Shown: piece after piece, positions 1-9,657 of the stretch
Layout of the letters: the number at the start of each line of letters is the position of its first letter
How positions within the stretch are numbered: position 1 is the first letter of the stretch
Assembly (NCBI GenBank): GCA_000934455.1
Contig: KN892735.1
Span: forward strand, 10,239-37,963
Reading direction: 5' to 3'
Length of the DNA: 27,725 bases
DNA from: Apostichopus parvimensis
Taxonomy: Eukaryota > Echinodermata > Holothuroidea > Aspidochirotida > Stichopodidae
Notes under the pieces: generated by a model
The model's input: only the letters and a program-made list of their open reading frames with translations
The model's database searches: none
What the model was told of the DNA's origin: nothing
Program-made: the position numbers and the translations under genes

Positions 1-776
1 TTGCATAGGTTTTTTTTTTAATTACCCAAAGAACTACCTTTATACGGTTCTCTGGAATAAGCATACGAACTGTTAAGGAACATGATGAGAAAGCAAACAT
101 CAATGGCCAGTAATTTCCGTAGTCGACTCCTTTCAATGTGTTGGTACACGTTAGGTAAGCAATCAACTTGAATCAACATAATTTAACGGTAACATCCCCA
201 TCTCCAATGAAATAATTTTCTTAACCCCACTTTTTACATTGAAACAAGATAATATTTGAAGGCAATTGCAATTCCCGTTTTGAGACATAATTCATTCTGC
301 ACTATTTAAAGGGCCGTTAAAAATGGGGAATATAAATGAAAGTTTATTATTGATCACTGCGTGCTCTAGCGAATTATCTTTCAAAAACTATCTTGAAGTA
401 AAATTTTTCCAAAGTAGAATTATCTGAAAACGCGGATCGAAGTATCTGGGAAAAAGGATCTGAAAAGCAGACCGAAAGGTTTAAACTCCCGTCTTCAAAA
501 GTATTACGAAGGCTAGACTACATGAAATAAAGCCGGGCCTAAATAAAATAACCTATATGTAATATAACAGAGAATGTAAAAAACTATACTAGATGTACTA
601 CGTAACATTTTGCTTGAAACAGTCGAGAATTATACCACATATAGGTTAACAGTCCTAACTGTAAATGTTACATTGTTAGGCTTAACATTATTGTTGTGTT
701 CAGTAAAGAGCACGAACTTAAAGAAAATAATAGAAAAGACTCAAGACACAAATGCATGTTTATGGAGGCAAAAAAA
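1..776. other. Non-coding flank, nothing recognised
   Basis: This AT-rich stretch lies downstream of the histone H1 gene. The short open frames in it have no recognisable protein character, and I see no repeat or RNA gene. Confidence 0.5.
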
Positions 777-792
777 GTTTCTCTTTCTGGTG
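777..792 (-). promoter_or_regulatory. Histone downstream element (HDE), U7 snRNA pairing site
   Basis: Read on the minus strand, a purine-rich CCAGAAAGAGAAAC lies a few bases beyond the histone stem-loop. In metazoan replication-dependent histone pre-mRNAs the element in this position (classically CAAGAAAGA) pairs with U7 snRNA to direct 3' end cleavage. The match is by position and composition. Confidence 0.7.
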
Positions 793-800
793 TATTTGGT

Positions 801-816
801 GGCCCTTAAAAGAGCC
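801..816 (-). terminator. Histone mRNA 3' stem-loop
   Basis: The minus strand reads GGCTCTTTTAAGGGCC. This is a 6-bp stem (with one U-G pair) closing a 4-nt UUUA loop, flanked by AAC before and ACC after, as in canonical SLBP-bound histone stem-loops. It begins 58 nt after the H1 stop codon. It shows that the upstream gene makes a non-polyadenylated, S-phase type histone mRNA. Confidence 0.92.
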
Positions 817-874
817 GTTGAATTCGAACATGTGGTATCCCCACGTTGTTCTTTGAAAGATTTAGGTACAGGTC

Positions 875-1444
875 CTACTTCTTTTTGGCAGCTACCTTCT
901 TTGCTGGTTTCTTTACAACCTTCTTCTTTGGTGCAGCCTTTTTGGTTGGCTTCTTAGCAGCTGGCTTCTTTGGCTTTACAGCCTTCTTGGGTTTGGCTGC
1001 AGACTTCTTCTTCACTGCTTTCTTTGCTGCAGGTTTCTTGGCCTTCTTTGCAGAGACAGCCTTCTTTTTGGCGTCCTTCTTGGCTTTTGCCTCGGCCCTT
1101 TTCTTCTTCTGCTTCTCTAACAAGTCCTTCTTCCTCTGTACTGCCTTCTGTTTCTTAGCCTTTTCCTGCTCGGCTTTCTTGGCTTTTGCGGTGTCGAGCT
1201 TGAAAGTACCACTGGCTCCAGTACCTTTAACTTGCTTGAGGACTCCAGTTGCAACGCCTCTTTTGAGGGCCTTGTTCACGAAGACTGAGCTCCTCTCCAC
1301 ACCTGTAGCTTTGATTTGCTTCTTGATGGCAACACCTGACGATCCCTTTGTATCATTCAGTGCTGCAATAGCCTTGACGACAAGATCGAGGGTTGTTGGG
1401 CCAGTAGGCTTGGACTTCTTTGCTTTCTTCGTTTCGGTTGCCAT
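875..1444 (-). CDS. Linker histone H1, complete and intronless
   Basis: A 189-residue chromatin protein that binds nucleosomal linker DNA. A short Lys-rich head (about 1-15) is followed by the winged-helix globular domain (about 16-88), which contains the hallmark segment KALKRGVATG and the H1 signature VKGTGASGTFKL. A long C-terminal tail is almost entirely Lys, Ala and Pro with AKK/PKK repeats and ends in KKVAAKKK. The start ATG has a good context (A at -3, G at +4), and size and architecture are normal for animal H1. The FVxKALKRGV core resembles sea urchin H1 proteins. Upstream are TATA and CCAAT boxes; downstream are the histone stem-loop and HDE, so expression is expected to be coupled to the cell cycle. 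No core histone gene is visible nearby, so it is either an orphan or at the edge of a cluster. A Phe-rich open frame on the opposite strand is only its antisense. Confidence 0.96.
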   Translation of the reverse strand: MATETKKAKKSKPTGPTTLDLVVKAIAALNDTKGSSGVAIKKQIKATGVERSSVFVNKALKRGVATGVLKQVKGTGASGTFKLDTAKAKKAEQEKAKKQKAVQRKKDLLEKQKKKRAEAKAKKDAKKKAVSAKKAKKPAAKKAVKKKSAAKPKKAVKPKKPAAKKPTKKAAPKKKVVKKPAKKVAAKKK

Positions 1445-1531
1445 TTTGAATACGAAAAGTCACGTTTCTGGTGTTCGGGAGTTAATAGATGATTGCAGAA
1501 TTTGCTAGATAATTGGTCTGTGTATTGCGCC

Positions 1532-1538
1532 ATTTATA
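1532..1538 (-). promoter_or_regulatory. TATA box of the H1 gene
   Basis: The minus strand reads TATAAAT, 88 bp upstream of the H1 start codon. This spacing leaves a short 5' UTR, as is normal for replication-type histone genes. Confidence 0.7.
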
Positions 1539-1576
1539 TTTGAGTTGACGGACGTGACAGAGAATATACCAAATCC

Positions 1577-1593
1577 TGCGTTGTGATTGGGTC
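1577..1593 (-). promoter_or_regulatory. H1-type CCAAT box
   Basis: The minus strand reads GACCCAATCACAACGCA about 40 bp upstream of the TATA box. CCAATCAC followed by an ACGC core in this position is characteristic of animal H1 promoters. A second, inverted ATTGG lies downstream of the TATA box at 1511-1517 and is probably incidental. Confidence 0.65.
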
Positions 1594-1599
1594 TACGCT

Positions 1600-2430
1600 A
1601 AAAGCGAGATTGTGTGGCAATTTGTACAAAGCAAATCTCACAAGTAACGTTTTAGTCTTGCAATTTTCTTTTTCACATTTTGTGGACAAACTAAATGGAA
1701 TTCTGACAAAGAAAGTGTTTTTTGTCTTGAAAACAGATGATATTTTTAGTTTTCAATCCATAACATGGATGAATTGGCTGATTTCCGTTAAAATTTCACG
1801 AATATTTACGTGGTAGTAGGAAATCAACAGAACTTGTTCATATTTTCACCATTTTTTTGCATATTTTCGGCCTTTGAAAAGTATTTCAGCCTTATCACAG
1901 AAGAGATTAATTTGTTATGTACCAGTTGTGTGACATTTTGGAAACTATCGTACATTTGCGATGAAATTGGACTCATTTTATGAACGGTTGTTTAAAACGA
2001 CCAAGTTAAGTTGTAACCATACTACTACGTATATACTACGCACAGTTCAACACAAGAGTCATATACATTGAGTCAGCCGTATATGAATCCTGACATGTTG
2101 ATGGGTCAGCCAAAACGGGGGCACACTCCTCGTGCCATGGTATTGCCAGGACTTGGGCAGCCTCCCAGTAAAGTGCGCTACCCTCTCCTTACAGGTTTTT
2201 ATTGTTTTGTAAACGCTTACATCCTGCCTAATTTGCTCTCTAAGTTTTTTCTTACTGCATGCGTTTATTTCAAATAACATAGCCTATAGTCTTGGCTATG
2301 TACGGATCGTTCAGGCTCCCCCCCCCCCCTCCCTCGACACACAGTGTCACGCAGCATATGAAGGTTTTACACAGTGTGGTAGAACAAATTGGGAAGGGGG
2401 AACGCAAACTGTACCGGCCTGGAGCCGTCA
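1600..2430. other. Intergenic, no gene recognised
   Basis: AT-rich DNA beyond the H1 promoter. It contains a 12-C homopolymer at 2318-2329. The short open frames here have no protein-like features. Confidence 0.5.
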
Positions 2431-2439
2431 TATACCGAA

Positions 2440-3165
2440 ATCCCATATCTGGCTTTATATCTGATTTAATCTGGCCACATGAAATTCATTATATGGCCAG
2501 AAATGATATAGAACCATATATATAGGCTATAGGTATACCTTGCGGATATAAAGACCAACCCGGCAGGGTGGGTTCGCCTGGTCTGGGGCAACCTCCCATT
2601 ACTTTTCCTAAGTAGTTTCCATCACTCCTTAAAAGCTTCTAAATTTTGTGTGCTGCTTGTCTTCCCCTTCATTCGTTCCTTCAAATTGCTATTGTAGCCT
2701 ATGTATTACATATAGAGAGTTCTAATTAACCTGCAGGACCGGGCCTTGCACGGCTCGAACAGGAATTTCATTCTGACCATACATAAAGACTATCCAGATA
2801 TGTAGAGTAAGTTTTATGTGCATGGCCATCATAAGGCCAGATATATCGTTAACTGGATAGACAGTCAATCCGGATATGCAGATAGAGATTAATCTGGCCA
2901 TATGAAGCGAGATATAACTGGATATGTATAGTTAATCCTGATATGTAGATAAAGTTTCATATGTCCCAGATATGGAAGCCATAAATTTAACCAGATAAAC
3001 AATTTTATGGACCATATAAAGCTTCATTTGATATCAAGTTATATCTGCCAAATTTTTTATCTGGCCAGATATATATCAATTCCAGATCTGAAGCAGATCT
3101 GGCCCAGATTGATATTCGTGATCTGGTCCTGGTCTGGATATACTTATATCTGGCCCAAATCTGGG
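2440..3165. repeat. Degenerate ATATCTGG/CCAGATAT repeat field
   Basis: The octamer ATATCTGG, its complement CCAGATAT and near variants (ATATCTGA, GGATATG, TCTGGCC) recur many times on both strands through this stretch, separated by short AT-rich spacers, with the densest part at about 3040-3165. The arrangement has no fixed period and looks like a decayed satellite or nested palindromic elements. No coding potential is seen. Confidence 0.6.
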
Positions 3166-3199
3166 ATTCCAGTAAGGGTACACGTGTCCCGGGCGGGCA

Positions 3200-4500
3200 T
3201 TTGTGTATTTTTAATTGTCTGGGTCTCTTAATTTGTCTCGGTTGCCGGGATCGAGGCGGACATGATCTTCAGAGCCAATTATATGGCCCCTATAGTTATC
3301 GAGTAAGTTGATCATGCCCACCTCCCCCCCCCCCACCCCACCCACCCGTTTGGTCCCCCAAAGTTAAAGTTGCATACCTATCAAATCATAGTCGTTGAAT
3401 ATTTAAAAAATAACTTCTATACGGTACCGTACGTAGCTGGTACAACTAAATCTGACGTTCGATGGATAATGCAAAGCTAGTACAGTTAGCCTCATCACCC
3501 CGCCCGAGTTGGGCAATGGTTCAAATTTAGTGATTCATAGCTCATATTTATTCGCTCTTTTCAAACTTAGTTGACATGAATTAGTTGAAATGTGCTGTTA
3601 CATGAGGCCTTGAGAATTTAATTCGCGTCAGTAAAGGAACCCGGACTTATAGTCCTCTTTGATCCTATCATTGTCATACAGAGCTATACAGTCTTAAGGC
3701 AGGAATCCTTCACTAGTCCTGTTTAATCATATATGGGTCCCCTCCCTTTAATTAGAACACTCCTCGGCCATGAAAATGTAACATACTTATAGCCCCTCGA
3801 TCGATCAATCCTTCTCAATAAAATGATTCCTCCATGCATGCCTATCTGCTCTTTGTCAAACTTGATATTGCCCAATAAATTAGCATCAACATATAACAAC
3901 TTCACAACCCGGTATCTTCTGTAACCAGGGATGGAACTGTTCTGCTTGTCTAGCTGATATACCCCCGGAGAAATAATTCGTTTCAGTTACTGCCGAATAT
4001 AATGGTACTTAATGGATACCGTAGAAAATACTACCGTATATATTTTTCCGAAGTGGTCTTTACGGCGACCTGAATTGTAATCTTTGAACCTAATGTTATA
4101 CGCGGTAATTGACGTTGTGTAGGTGGCCTAACATACAAATGTACGGGAAAATTAGTTTCCCATATATCTTAGATATAAATCATTCATCCTACGAAATGTA
4201 ATGCATAGGTCATTAGAGGATCTAATACTTGCAAAATTTAAGAAATAGTTCGAAAATATGGGCAAACTAAGCTAAACGGGGATACAAATTTAATCGCAAA
4301 AACAAGGTATGTACGGATGCCCCATATGTACATTGTACTTTTGCCTAATACATATATTCTATGTAGACGCATTCAACTTTGAATTCAAGCAAATATAAAT
4401 TATGTATTACTAACATGTTAATAAGGTACGTGGGGGTTGGAGGTGGGGACCAAATTCTGAATCTCCAACAGATTTATGTAGGGCTCTGTATTTATACGTT
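3200..4500. other. Intergenic, poly-C tract, no gene recognised
   Basis: It contains an 11-C run at 3324-3334 in a C/A-rich patch and otherwise AT-rich unique-looking sequence. None of the short open frames resembles a protein. Confidence 0.5.
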
Positions 4501-4509
4501 CCAGTGGTA

Positions 4510-4758
4510 TATGTCTCGAATGAAACGATTGGGGATTGCAGCTTTCATCTTGCTTCTGGTCCCACGTTTGTGGAACTCACTTCCTGTAGAAATATGATCT
4601 CTGGACTCACTAAATTGATCTGTTTTAGCATCGTCTTAAAAATCATCTTTGTTCACATTTTTATTAGATGCTTTTCTTAATGTCATCACCTGTAAATTGC
4701 TTTGAGGAACTTTTATTGAATTGTGCACTATATACAAGATTAATTATTTTTATTACTA
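4510..4758 (+). mobile_element. 3' end of a dead non-LTR retrotransposon (CR1/L2-like)
   Basis: The plus strand encodes a short stretch ending in VPRLWNSLPVEI. This PRLWNSLP motif is the well-known tail of the reverse-transcriptase ORF in CR1/L2/Jockey-like LINEs. A stop follows, but the same frame continues with SLDSLN and, after more stops, KSSLFTFL, as expected for the decayed end of such an ORF. The DNA then has the typical LINE 3' terminus: CTTTGAGGAAC, a GTGCACTATATA motif and an AT-rich TTATTTTTATTA tail. Only the last few percent of an element is present, so it is 5'-truncated and inactive. Confidence 0.75.
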
Positions 4759-4938
4759 GCTGTGAATGAAGAATCTCATGAAGAGGAGTGTCACTGTGGG
4801 TTCCTTGAACTAATTTCCACGAAGGGTGACTGCGGGGGTCCTCCCCTCCAAAAAAATTTAAAAGTTAGACAAACTGTTTTTTCCGGCACAGATAAATTTG
4901 CTGCAGTGAAGGCAGTAACTTCTGGTAAAGCTATACCT

Positions 4939-4952
4939 CCCCCCCCCCCCCC
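4939..4952 (+). repeat. Poly-C homopolymer (14 C)
   Basis: This is the longest of several poly-C tracts in the window; others are at 2318-2329, 3324-3334, 9033-9043 and 15784-15793. Exact lengths are prone to sequencing error. Confidence 0.9.
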
Positions 4953-5269
4953 ACCATTTTCTCCTTGCCAGTTGGACTGTGGCATATCTCATGCCTAGTC
5001 TTGTCAATCGATTAAGTTGTCATTCTCTACAGTCATGTCCCGTTGCTAAGTAAGCACTGACAGGAGATATCGATCGGACAGGTGACAATAAGAGCCATTT
5101 TTAGCAAACTACAATGTGCTTTGTTAGGACAGTACGTCCTTTCTCTTTCTTCGCAAACCTCTAAGTGCTGTGTGAACAAATACCAGTATTTGCTAACTCA
5201 TTGTTAACAGTATCGCTGTAGACAGACAGAGTATGTAGTGAAGAAATTTTAACACGAACTGTACCCATG

Positions 5270-5277
5270 TATATAAG
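5270..5277 (+). promoter_or_regulatory. Putative TATA box of gene 1
   Basis: TATATAAG is followed 28 bp later by an initiator-like GGCAGTCTT (A at 5298). A consensus splice donor at 5555 and a strong acceptor at 6655 lie downstream, which makes this a plausible core promoter for the 571-codon gene. Confidence 0.5.
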
Positions 5278-5297
5278 CAACTCTCGGGGTTAACGGC

Positions 5298-5554
5298 AGT
5301 CTTAAAGTTATATTTCACTGGTTACTAGCACACAGACACACGATATTCTGTATAGAGTCACGCACTGAGGTGTATATTGTAAACTAACTTCTGTTATTAT
5401 CATGTTGCATTTCCGAAGAAAAGTATATATTTGAAAGTTTAAGCTCACCTAATGCTACTCATATGCTTGTTCATTGAATAAGTTACTCGTTGGAGATCAC
5501 TTAGCGTAAGGAGGAATATACGGCAGTATATAGGAAAGTGATGTCATGTTTAAG
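5298..5554 (+). other. Probable non-coding first exon of gene 1
   Basis: The predicted start is an initiator-like A at 5298. The end is a perfect donor, AAG|GTGAGT. Joined to the acceptor at 6655 it gives a 5' leader containing a short upstream ORF: the ATG at 5541 runs across the junction and stops at 6663-6665, 10 bases before the main ATG. No RNA evidence is available, so both ends rest on motif reading. Confidence 0.45.
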
Positions 5555-5898
5555 GTGAGTTATTCACGCATTTCTATATTAATATTAAACATGAAAGCTA
5601 ATTAGAATGACACCTTTTCACATTTAGATAGGTACCGTAGTATTTTAATTTTTATTAGAAGTAGGAAATTCTATATGAAAATATGGGTATAAATATGTAG
5701 GACTGTATATCATTTTGGTTCATGATTCCAGAAATTAAAGAGTAAGCGAAATTTAAAAAAATATCCAAAAAAGTAAGTAAAAAAGCTACTCACATTACTC
5801 CTATCATGATATAGAACGATGTGAAAGTAAGTATTATACGAAAAAAATATTACATAAAATTGTACCAGCGTTTCTAAGATTGATTAATCAGTGGCGCA

Positions 5899-6168
5899 TA
5901 CCTAGCAAACACAAAAACGTTTTTAAAACGTTATTAAAACGTTTCGTCTTTTGCTTTGATAACGTTATTTGTGGTGTAATAAATATGTCACGAAAACGTT
6001 TTCAGGCTATTATTTCAAAACATTTTTTCGTTAAAACATTAATATAACATTAATATCTCATAAAAACGTTATGCCGACGTTTTTATAACACCACATTTAA
6101 CGTTATAAAAACATATTTTAAAGGCTCTTTTAAAAATGTTATGATAACGTTTTGTGTTTGCTGGGTAT
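5899..6168. mobile_element. AACGTT-rich MITE with terminal inverted repeats
   Basis: The left end CCTAGCAAACACAAAAACG and the inverted right end CCCAGCAAACACAAAACG form near-perfect terminal inverted repeats, flanked by TA on both sides (a possible TA target duplication). The roughly 270-bp interior holds eight copies of the palindrome AACGTT and no open frame. It is a short non-autonomous DNA transposon lying inside the presumed intron of gene 1. The superfamily is not certain. Confidence 0.75.
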
Positions 6169-6674
6169 AGACCCTTAGTTAGATCTCATTATAGCCTAAC
6201 TATAGGAAAGTGTTATTTCAGTCAGCCTATACTGAATCAGTATACTGAATCAGATGTGTTTCCGATTCTTCAATAGGATTCAAACGTTAAAAACACTGCT
6301 AACAGTCCAGGTTGTATATTTCTTTTACACTTTTTTCTTTTTAGAAATAGCCTTAAAACAGTTAAGGTTCATCAATTAAAGTGTAGTTTAAATCATATTG
6401 ACTTGAGTCATTATATCAACTAACAATTTAACACAATGGGAATTAAGAATTATATGGCATCAAATGATATATTTACAATGCATTAGATTAGAGGAGTAAT
6501 GGATGACATGAGCTGGTGGTTAATTAGATTTTAATAAGTAAAATTTATTAATGTGATTGGTAACACTTACATTACTTGCTATCAGTGGCGTAGGACATTT
6601 CCAACAACACACATTCAACATTCAAACTTGCATTTGTTTTGATTTTATTTCTCAGGATTTTGTGATTGACCGCC

Positions 6675-8390
6675 ATGTTAGTTGCAGGATCGCTCAGTCC
6701 TAGGACTGACTCCCGTTTGGATCCAGCAACAAAGTCAACCTTTGACCTCAACTCCAACGAACTTAATGTTGACGAAGCTGACCAAGAAGTATTTGTTATT
6801 TCAAATTCGCGTTCTTCTTTGAAACAACCGTACGAAAGTTCCCCTAAAAGGCGAACGAGCATTTCTTTACCGGAAATATCTAGCACCCTCTTTCATGCAA
6901 CCGACATTGAATCAATCAGTTCAGAATCTCCAGATTTAATCGAACTACCTGTTGTGGACAAATCTTTGAACGCATCGGAAAGGGTAGATATTTTACAGGA
7001 TTTTCAGGACCATGAAGAGGTCAAAGATCAGCGTAAACATGGTGCACCAAGCATTAGAAGTTTGGATGCGTTTATCTCAGACAGAGACGAAAATCATCAA
7101 GATATGACTGTAATTGATTTAGTGTCATACGCTAATAATCCTCCAAGATATAGGTCGACCAGACAGAAATACAGAAATGCTAGATCAGCAGTTCAAAGTA
7201 GGGAATTAACTAGTCAACACGTTTTGAAGGAAAAATCTCATTCAGCCAGACGACCACGTCGTGAAAAGGAGGAAGTTTATTTGAAATGTAGATTTCACGA
7301 ACGACCGTGCTCAAGAATTGGCAGTTTCTGGCGAGAGGAAGACTCTAATGACCTGTCACGTGAATGCTGCGACGTGTTAGGACCGAGAAGCTGTCGCGAG
7401 TGTTTTCGAATATCAGAACGACTGGCATCAAAGTCTAGTAACGAAGATAATTTCCCTGACATCGAGGCAACCCCTTCTGAATTCTTTACTTTGGATTTAG
7501 CTCAAAGAATGTTTCCAGATATGTCTACGGTAGAACTGCTGCATCATTTAAAAGAGGGCAATATTGCTACGGAGGTATTACAAAAACACCAACTCGAATC
7601 CTATGCTGAACTGCGTCGAATTCGAAGCGCAAGAGAAAATTCACGAAAGATTCGCGAACGGATTAATATGTATAAAGCTCCCGATGACGATAATTTTTTC
7701 AAGAACTTTAATGATCTGAAGCTACAGATGGTCTTGAAAAAGAAGATCACTGCCGGTGCGGTCACAGTATTGGAACCAGTGCGCCCTCTCTCATCACGAG
7801 CGCCTCCTCCTGAAATAGAAATGATACCCGTAGCAACCGACGAAAGGGAAAATCCCGCCAATTATTTCGGACCGCCAATTATGACGCAAGAAGAAATTAT
7901 GCGTCAAAAGAGTCAACCTCGTTTCTATGCAGGTGAAAGTAGTGACTACAAGTTACCACAGACTATGGAAATGACAAATGTTCTTAGAGAATCAAACAAA
8001 GCTATGAAAGATCTCAATTCTTCGGCGTCTTTGAAGTTTGGTGTTATCGAAGAAGAGGAGGAGGAGGAAGAAGGAAAAGAAGAATACCAAGAGGTTGCCA
8101 AGGAATTCTATGATTTGACGTCAGCAGATATCAGCGCGAAAAACAAACTATCGTCTGCATCCCTTAGCTTTTACAAACAAACTACTGAGACGATAGATAA
8201 TGCACCACATATGAATAGTTCATGTGGAACTGACAATAGAGGGCGCTTTTTCGATGGAGATGACATTCTAGATACGGACGATTTCTTCAGCGCAGAGGCA
8301 CAAAATTTAGATTATAGCTCTGAAGAAAACTCAAGTTCTTCGGATGATGACAAAGACAACGTGTCACATGATCAAGAGTCTTCGAGTTGA
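6675..8390 (+). CDS. Gene 1: uncharacterised 571-residue acidic Ser-rich protein
   Basis: The family is not recognised. The ATG at 6675 (context GCCATG, G at -3) is chosen because an in-frame TGA lies at 6663-6665 and a strong splice acceptor (TTTATTTCTCAG) ends at 6655. The entire coding region therefore sits in one exon. Visible features: a Ser/Asp/Glu-rich, probably disordered N-terminal third; a basic patch followed by a cysteine group (C205, C212, C231, C232, C240, C243) that could bind metal; an amphipathic, probably helical segment (about 269-334, EFFTLDLAQRMF through RERINMYK), which is the best candidate for a folded conserved domain; an eight-Glu run near 460; and a Ser/Asp-rich acidic tail. 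There is no signal peptide or membrane segment. It is likely cytoplasmic or nuclear; function is unknown. The 3' UTR begins with a tandem 26-bp duplication. Confidence 0.85.
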   Translation: MLVAGSLSPRTDSRLDPATKSTFDLNSNELNVDEADQEVFVISNSRSSLKQPYESSPKRRTSISLPEISSTLFHATDIESISSESPDLIELPVVDKSLNASERVDILQDFQDHEEVKDQRKHGAPSIRSLDAFISDRDENHQDMTVIDLVSYANNPPRYRSTRQKYRNARSAVQSRELTSQHVLKEKSHSARRPRREKEEVYLKCRFHERPCSRIGSFWREEDSNDLSRECCDVLGPRSCRECFRISERLASKSSNEDNFPDIEATPSEFFTLDLAQRMFPDMSTVELLHHLKEGNIATEVLQKHQLESYAELRRIRSARENSRKIRERINMYKAPDDDNFFKNFNDLKLQMVLKKKITAGAVTVLEPVRPLSSRAPPPEIEMIPVATDERENPANYFGPPIMTQEEIMRQKSQPRFYAGESSDYKLPQTMEMTNVLRESNKAMKDLNSSASLKFGVIEEEEEEEEGKEEYQEVAKEFYDLTSADISAKNKLSSASLSFYKQTTETIDNAPHMNSSCGTDNRGRFFDGDDILDTDDFFSAEAQNLDYSSEENSSSSDDDKDNVSHDQESSS

Positions 8391-8410
8391 CGAACTTGCA
8401 AAGTTTGGAT

Positions 8411-8462
8411 CAGTATTTTAATTTTGTGATGCGATCCAGTATTTTAATTTTGTGATGCGATC
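8411..8462 (+). repeat. Two tandem copies of a 26-bp unit
   Basis: The unit CAGTATTTTAATTTTGTGAT plus GCGATC is present twice in exact tandem, starting 20 bases after the gene 1 stop codon, so it lies in its 3' UTR. No canonical AATAAA is seen in the following few hundred bases. Confidence 0.9.
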
Positions 8463-8815
8463 CGGTCAAACTTAATTTTGGATCGTCAACAGATGCGGTC
8501 AGTCTCGAAAATGTTTAGCACGTTTGTCACGTGGCTATAGCATTTTGACGAGGAATGCTTCTGCATGTAATATAGCTCATAGTTATGTACTGTTTGTTTA
8601 ACAGTAAAGAGAACGTTACGTATAAACAAGAAATAGAATACTATATATAATCACGTTATGTTTTGTAATCAAATTACATATACATGCCCTAAACAGAGAC
8701 AAAACTGTTTTCGTTTAATTTTTATGACTGGTTTATGAACTTTATTATCGTTGTGCAATCTTAAGGGACGCATGAGTATCACAGTATAACATAATTCAAT
8801 CAGAGAAAGGGCTGT

Positions 8816-8838
8816 GGGAGGTGGGGTGGGGGTGGGGG
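8816..8838 (+). other. Potential G-quadruplex motif
   Basis: Four G-runs (3, 4, 5 and 5 G) are separated by loops of 1-4 nt, which fits the canonical intramolecular G4 pattern. It lies a few hundred bases downstream of gene 1; any role in termination is speculation. Confidence 0.7.
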
Positions 8839-9336
8839 TAGAGGATCTAGCCTGTGCGATCTGAGACAGTCCAAGTATTGATACATGGCATCTCGGGCCA
8901 ATGAAATCGGACTCCAACTTTGTGCAATAATCTTTTGTTTCTCTTTATGTTTAGATGTTATTGTTTAACCTTTGATTGAACAGGGTTCCAACATTTTTGA
9001 TAGTTGATGTAAAGTTATCATTACCCCCTCCACCCCCCCCCCCATGACTGTATAGTATATATAAATTTGTTCATATGTTAATGAATCTATGACAGTCACA
9101 CCTAATTGCACGTTTGGTTCAAAATATGTCAATTTCAAATGCTGTTCTCTCGAAAAATATAAAAAGAGATGGAATGAAAATTTCACCAGAATGTTTAGAA
9201 TATGAATGGCATTAGAAAGTCTTCTCTGGGCTATCCTTCTAACCTGCAATGAAAATCAAACTGGCATAACGTACCGTATACGTCATGCGAATGACAAATT
9301 AACAGGAAAAATTTGCCCAATCATTTGATCTGTTCC

Positions 9337-9654
9337 TTTGCCCTCAGTGTACCCTAAAGGTAAGTCATTTCTTTGCCCTCAGTGTACCCCAAAGGTAACT
9401 CATATCCTTTGCCCTCAGTGTACCCCAAAGGTAACTCATATCCTTTGCCCTCAGTGTAACCTAAGGTAACTCATATCCTTTGCCCTCAGTGTAACCTAAG
9501 GTAACTTATTTTCTTTGCCCTCAGTGTACCCCAAAGGTAACTCATATCCTTTGCCCTCATTGTACCCTAAAGGTAACTCATTCCCTTTGCCCTCAGCGTA
9601 CCCCAAAGGTAACTCATTTCATTTGCCCTCATTGTACCCCAAAAGGTAACTCAT
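9337..9654 (+). repeat. 36-bp minisatellite, nine copies
   Basis: Nine head-to-tail copies of a 35-36 bp unit, each beginning TTTGCCCTCAGTGTACC and ending GGTAACTCATATCC, with a few substitutions and one-base indels. Each unit carries a pyrimidine-rich stretch ending in CAG and, about 12 bases later, AAGGTAA, so it resembles back-to-back splice acceptor and donor sites. A hAT-like MITE abuts the last copy. Confidence 0.95.
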
Positions 9655-9657
9655 GAG

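Noticed and set aside
846..1508. 220-codon plus-strand open frame rich in Phe and Ala
   Set aside because: It is the antisense of the Lys/Ala codons of histone H1; composition and overlap explain it fully.
9337..9654. CRISPR-like regular repeats
   Set aside because: Units are contiguous with no unique spacers, and the context is eukaryotic; it is a minisatellite.
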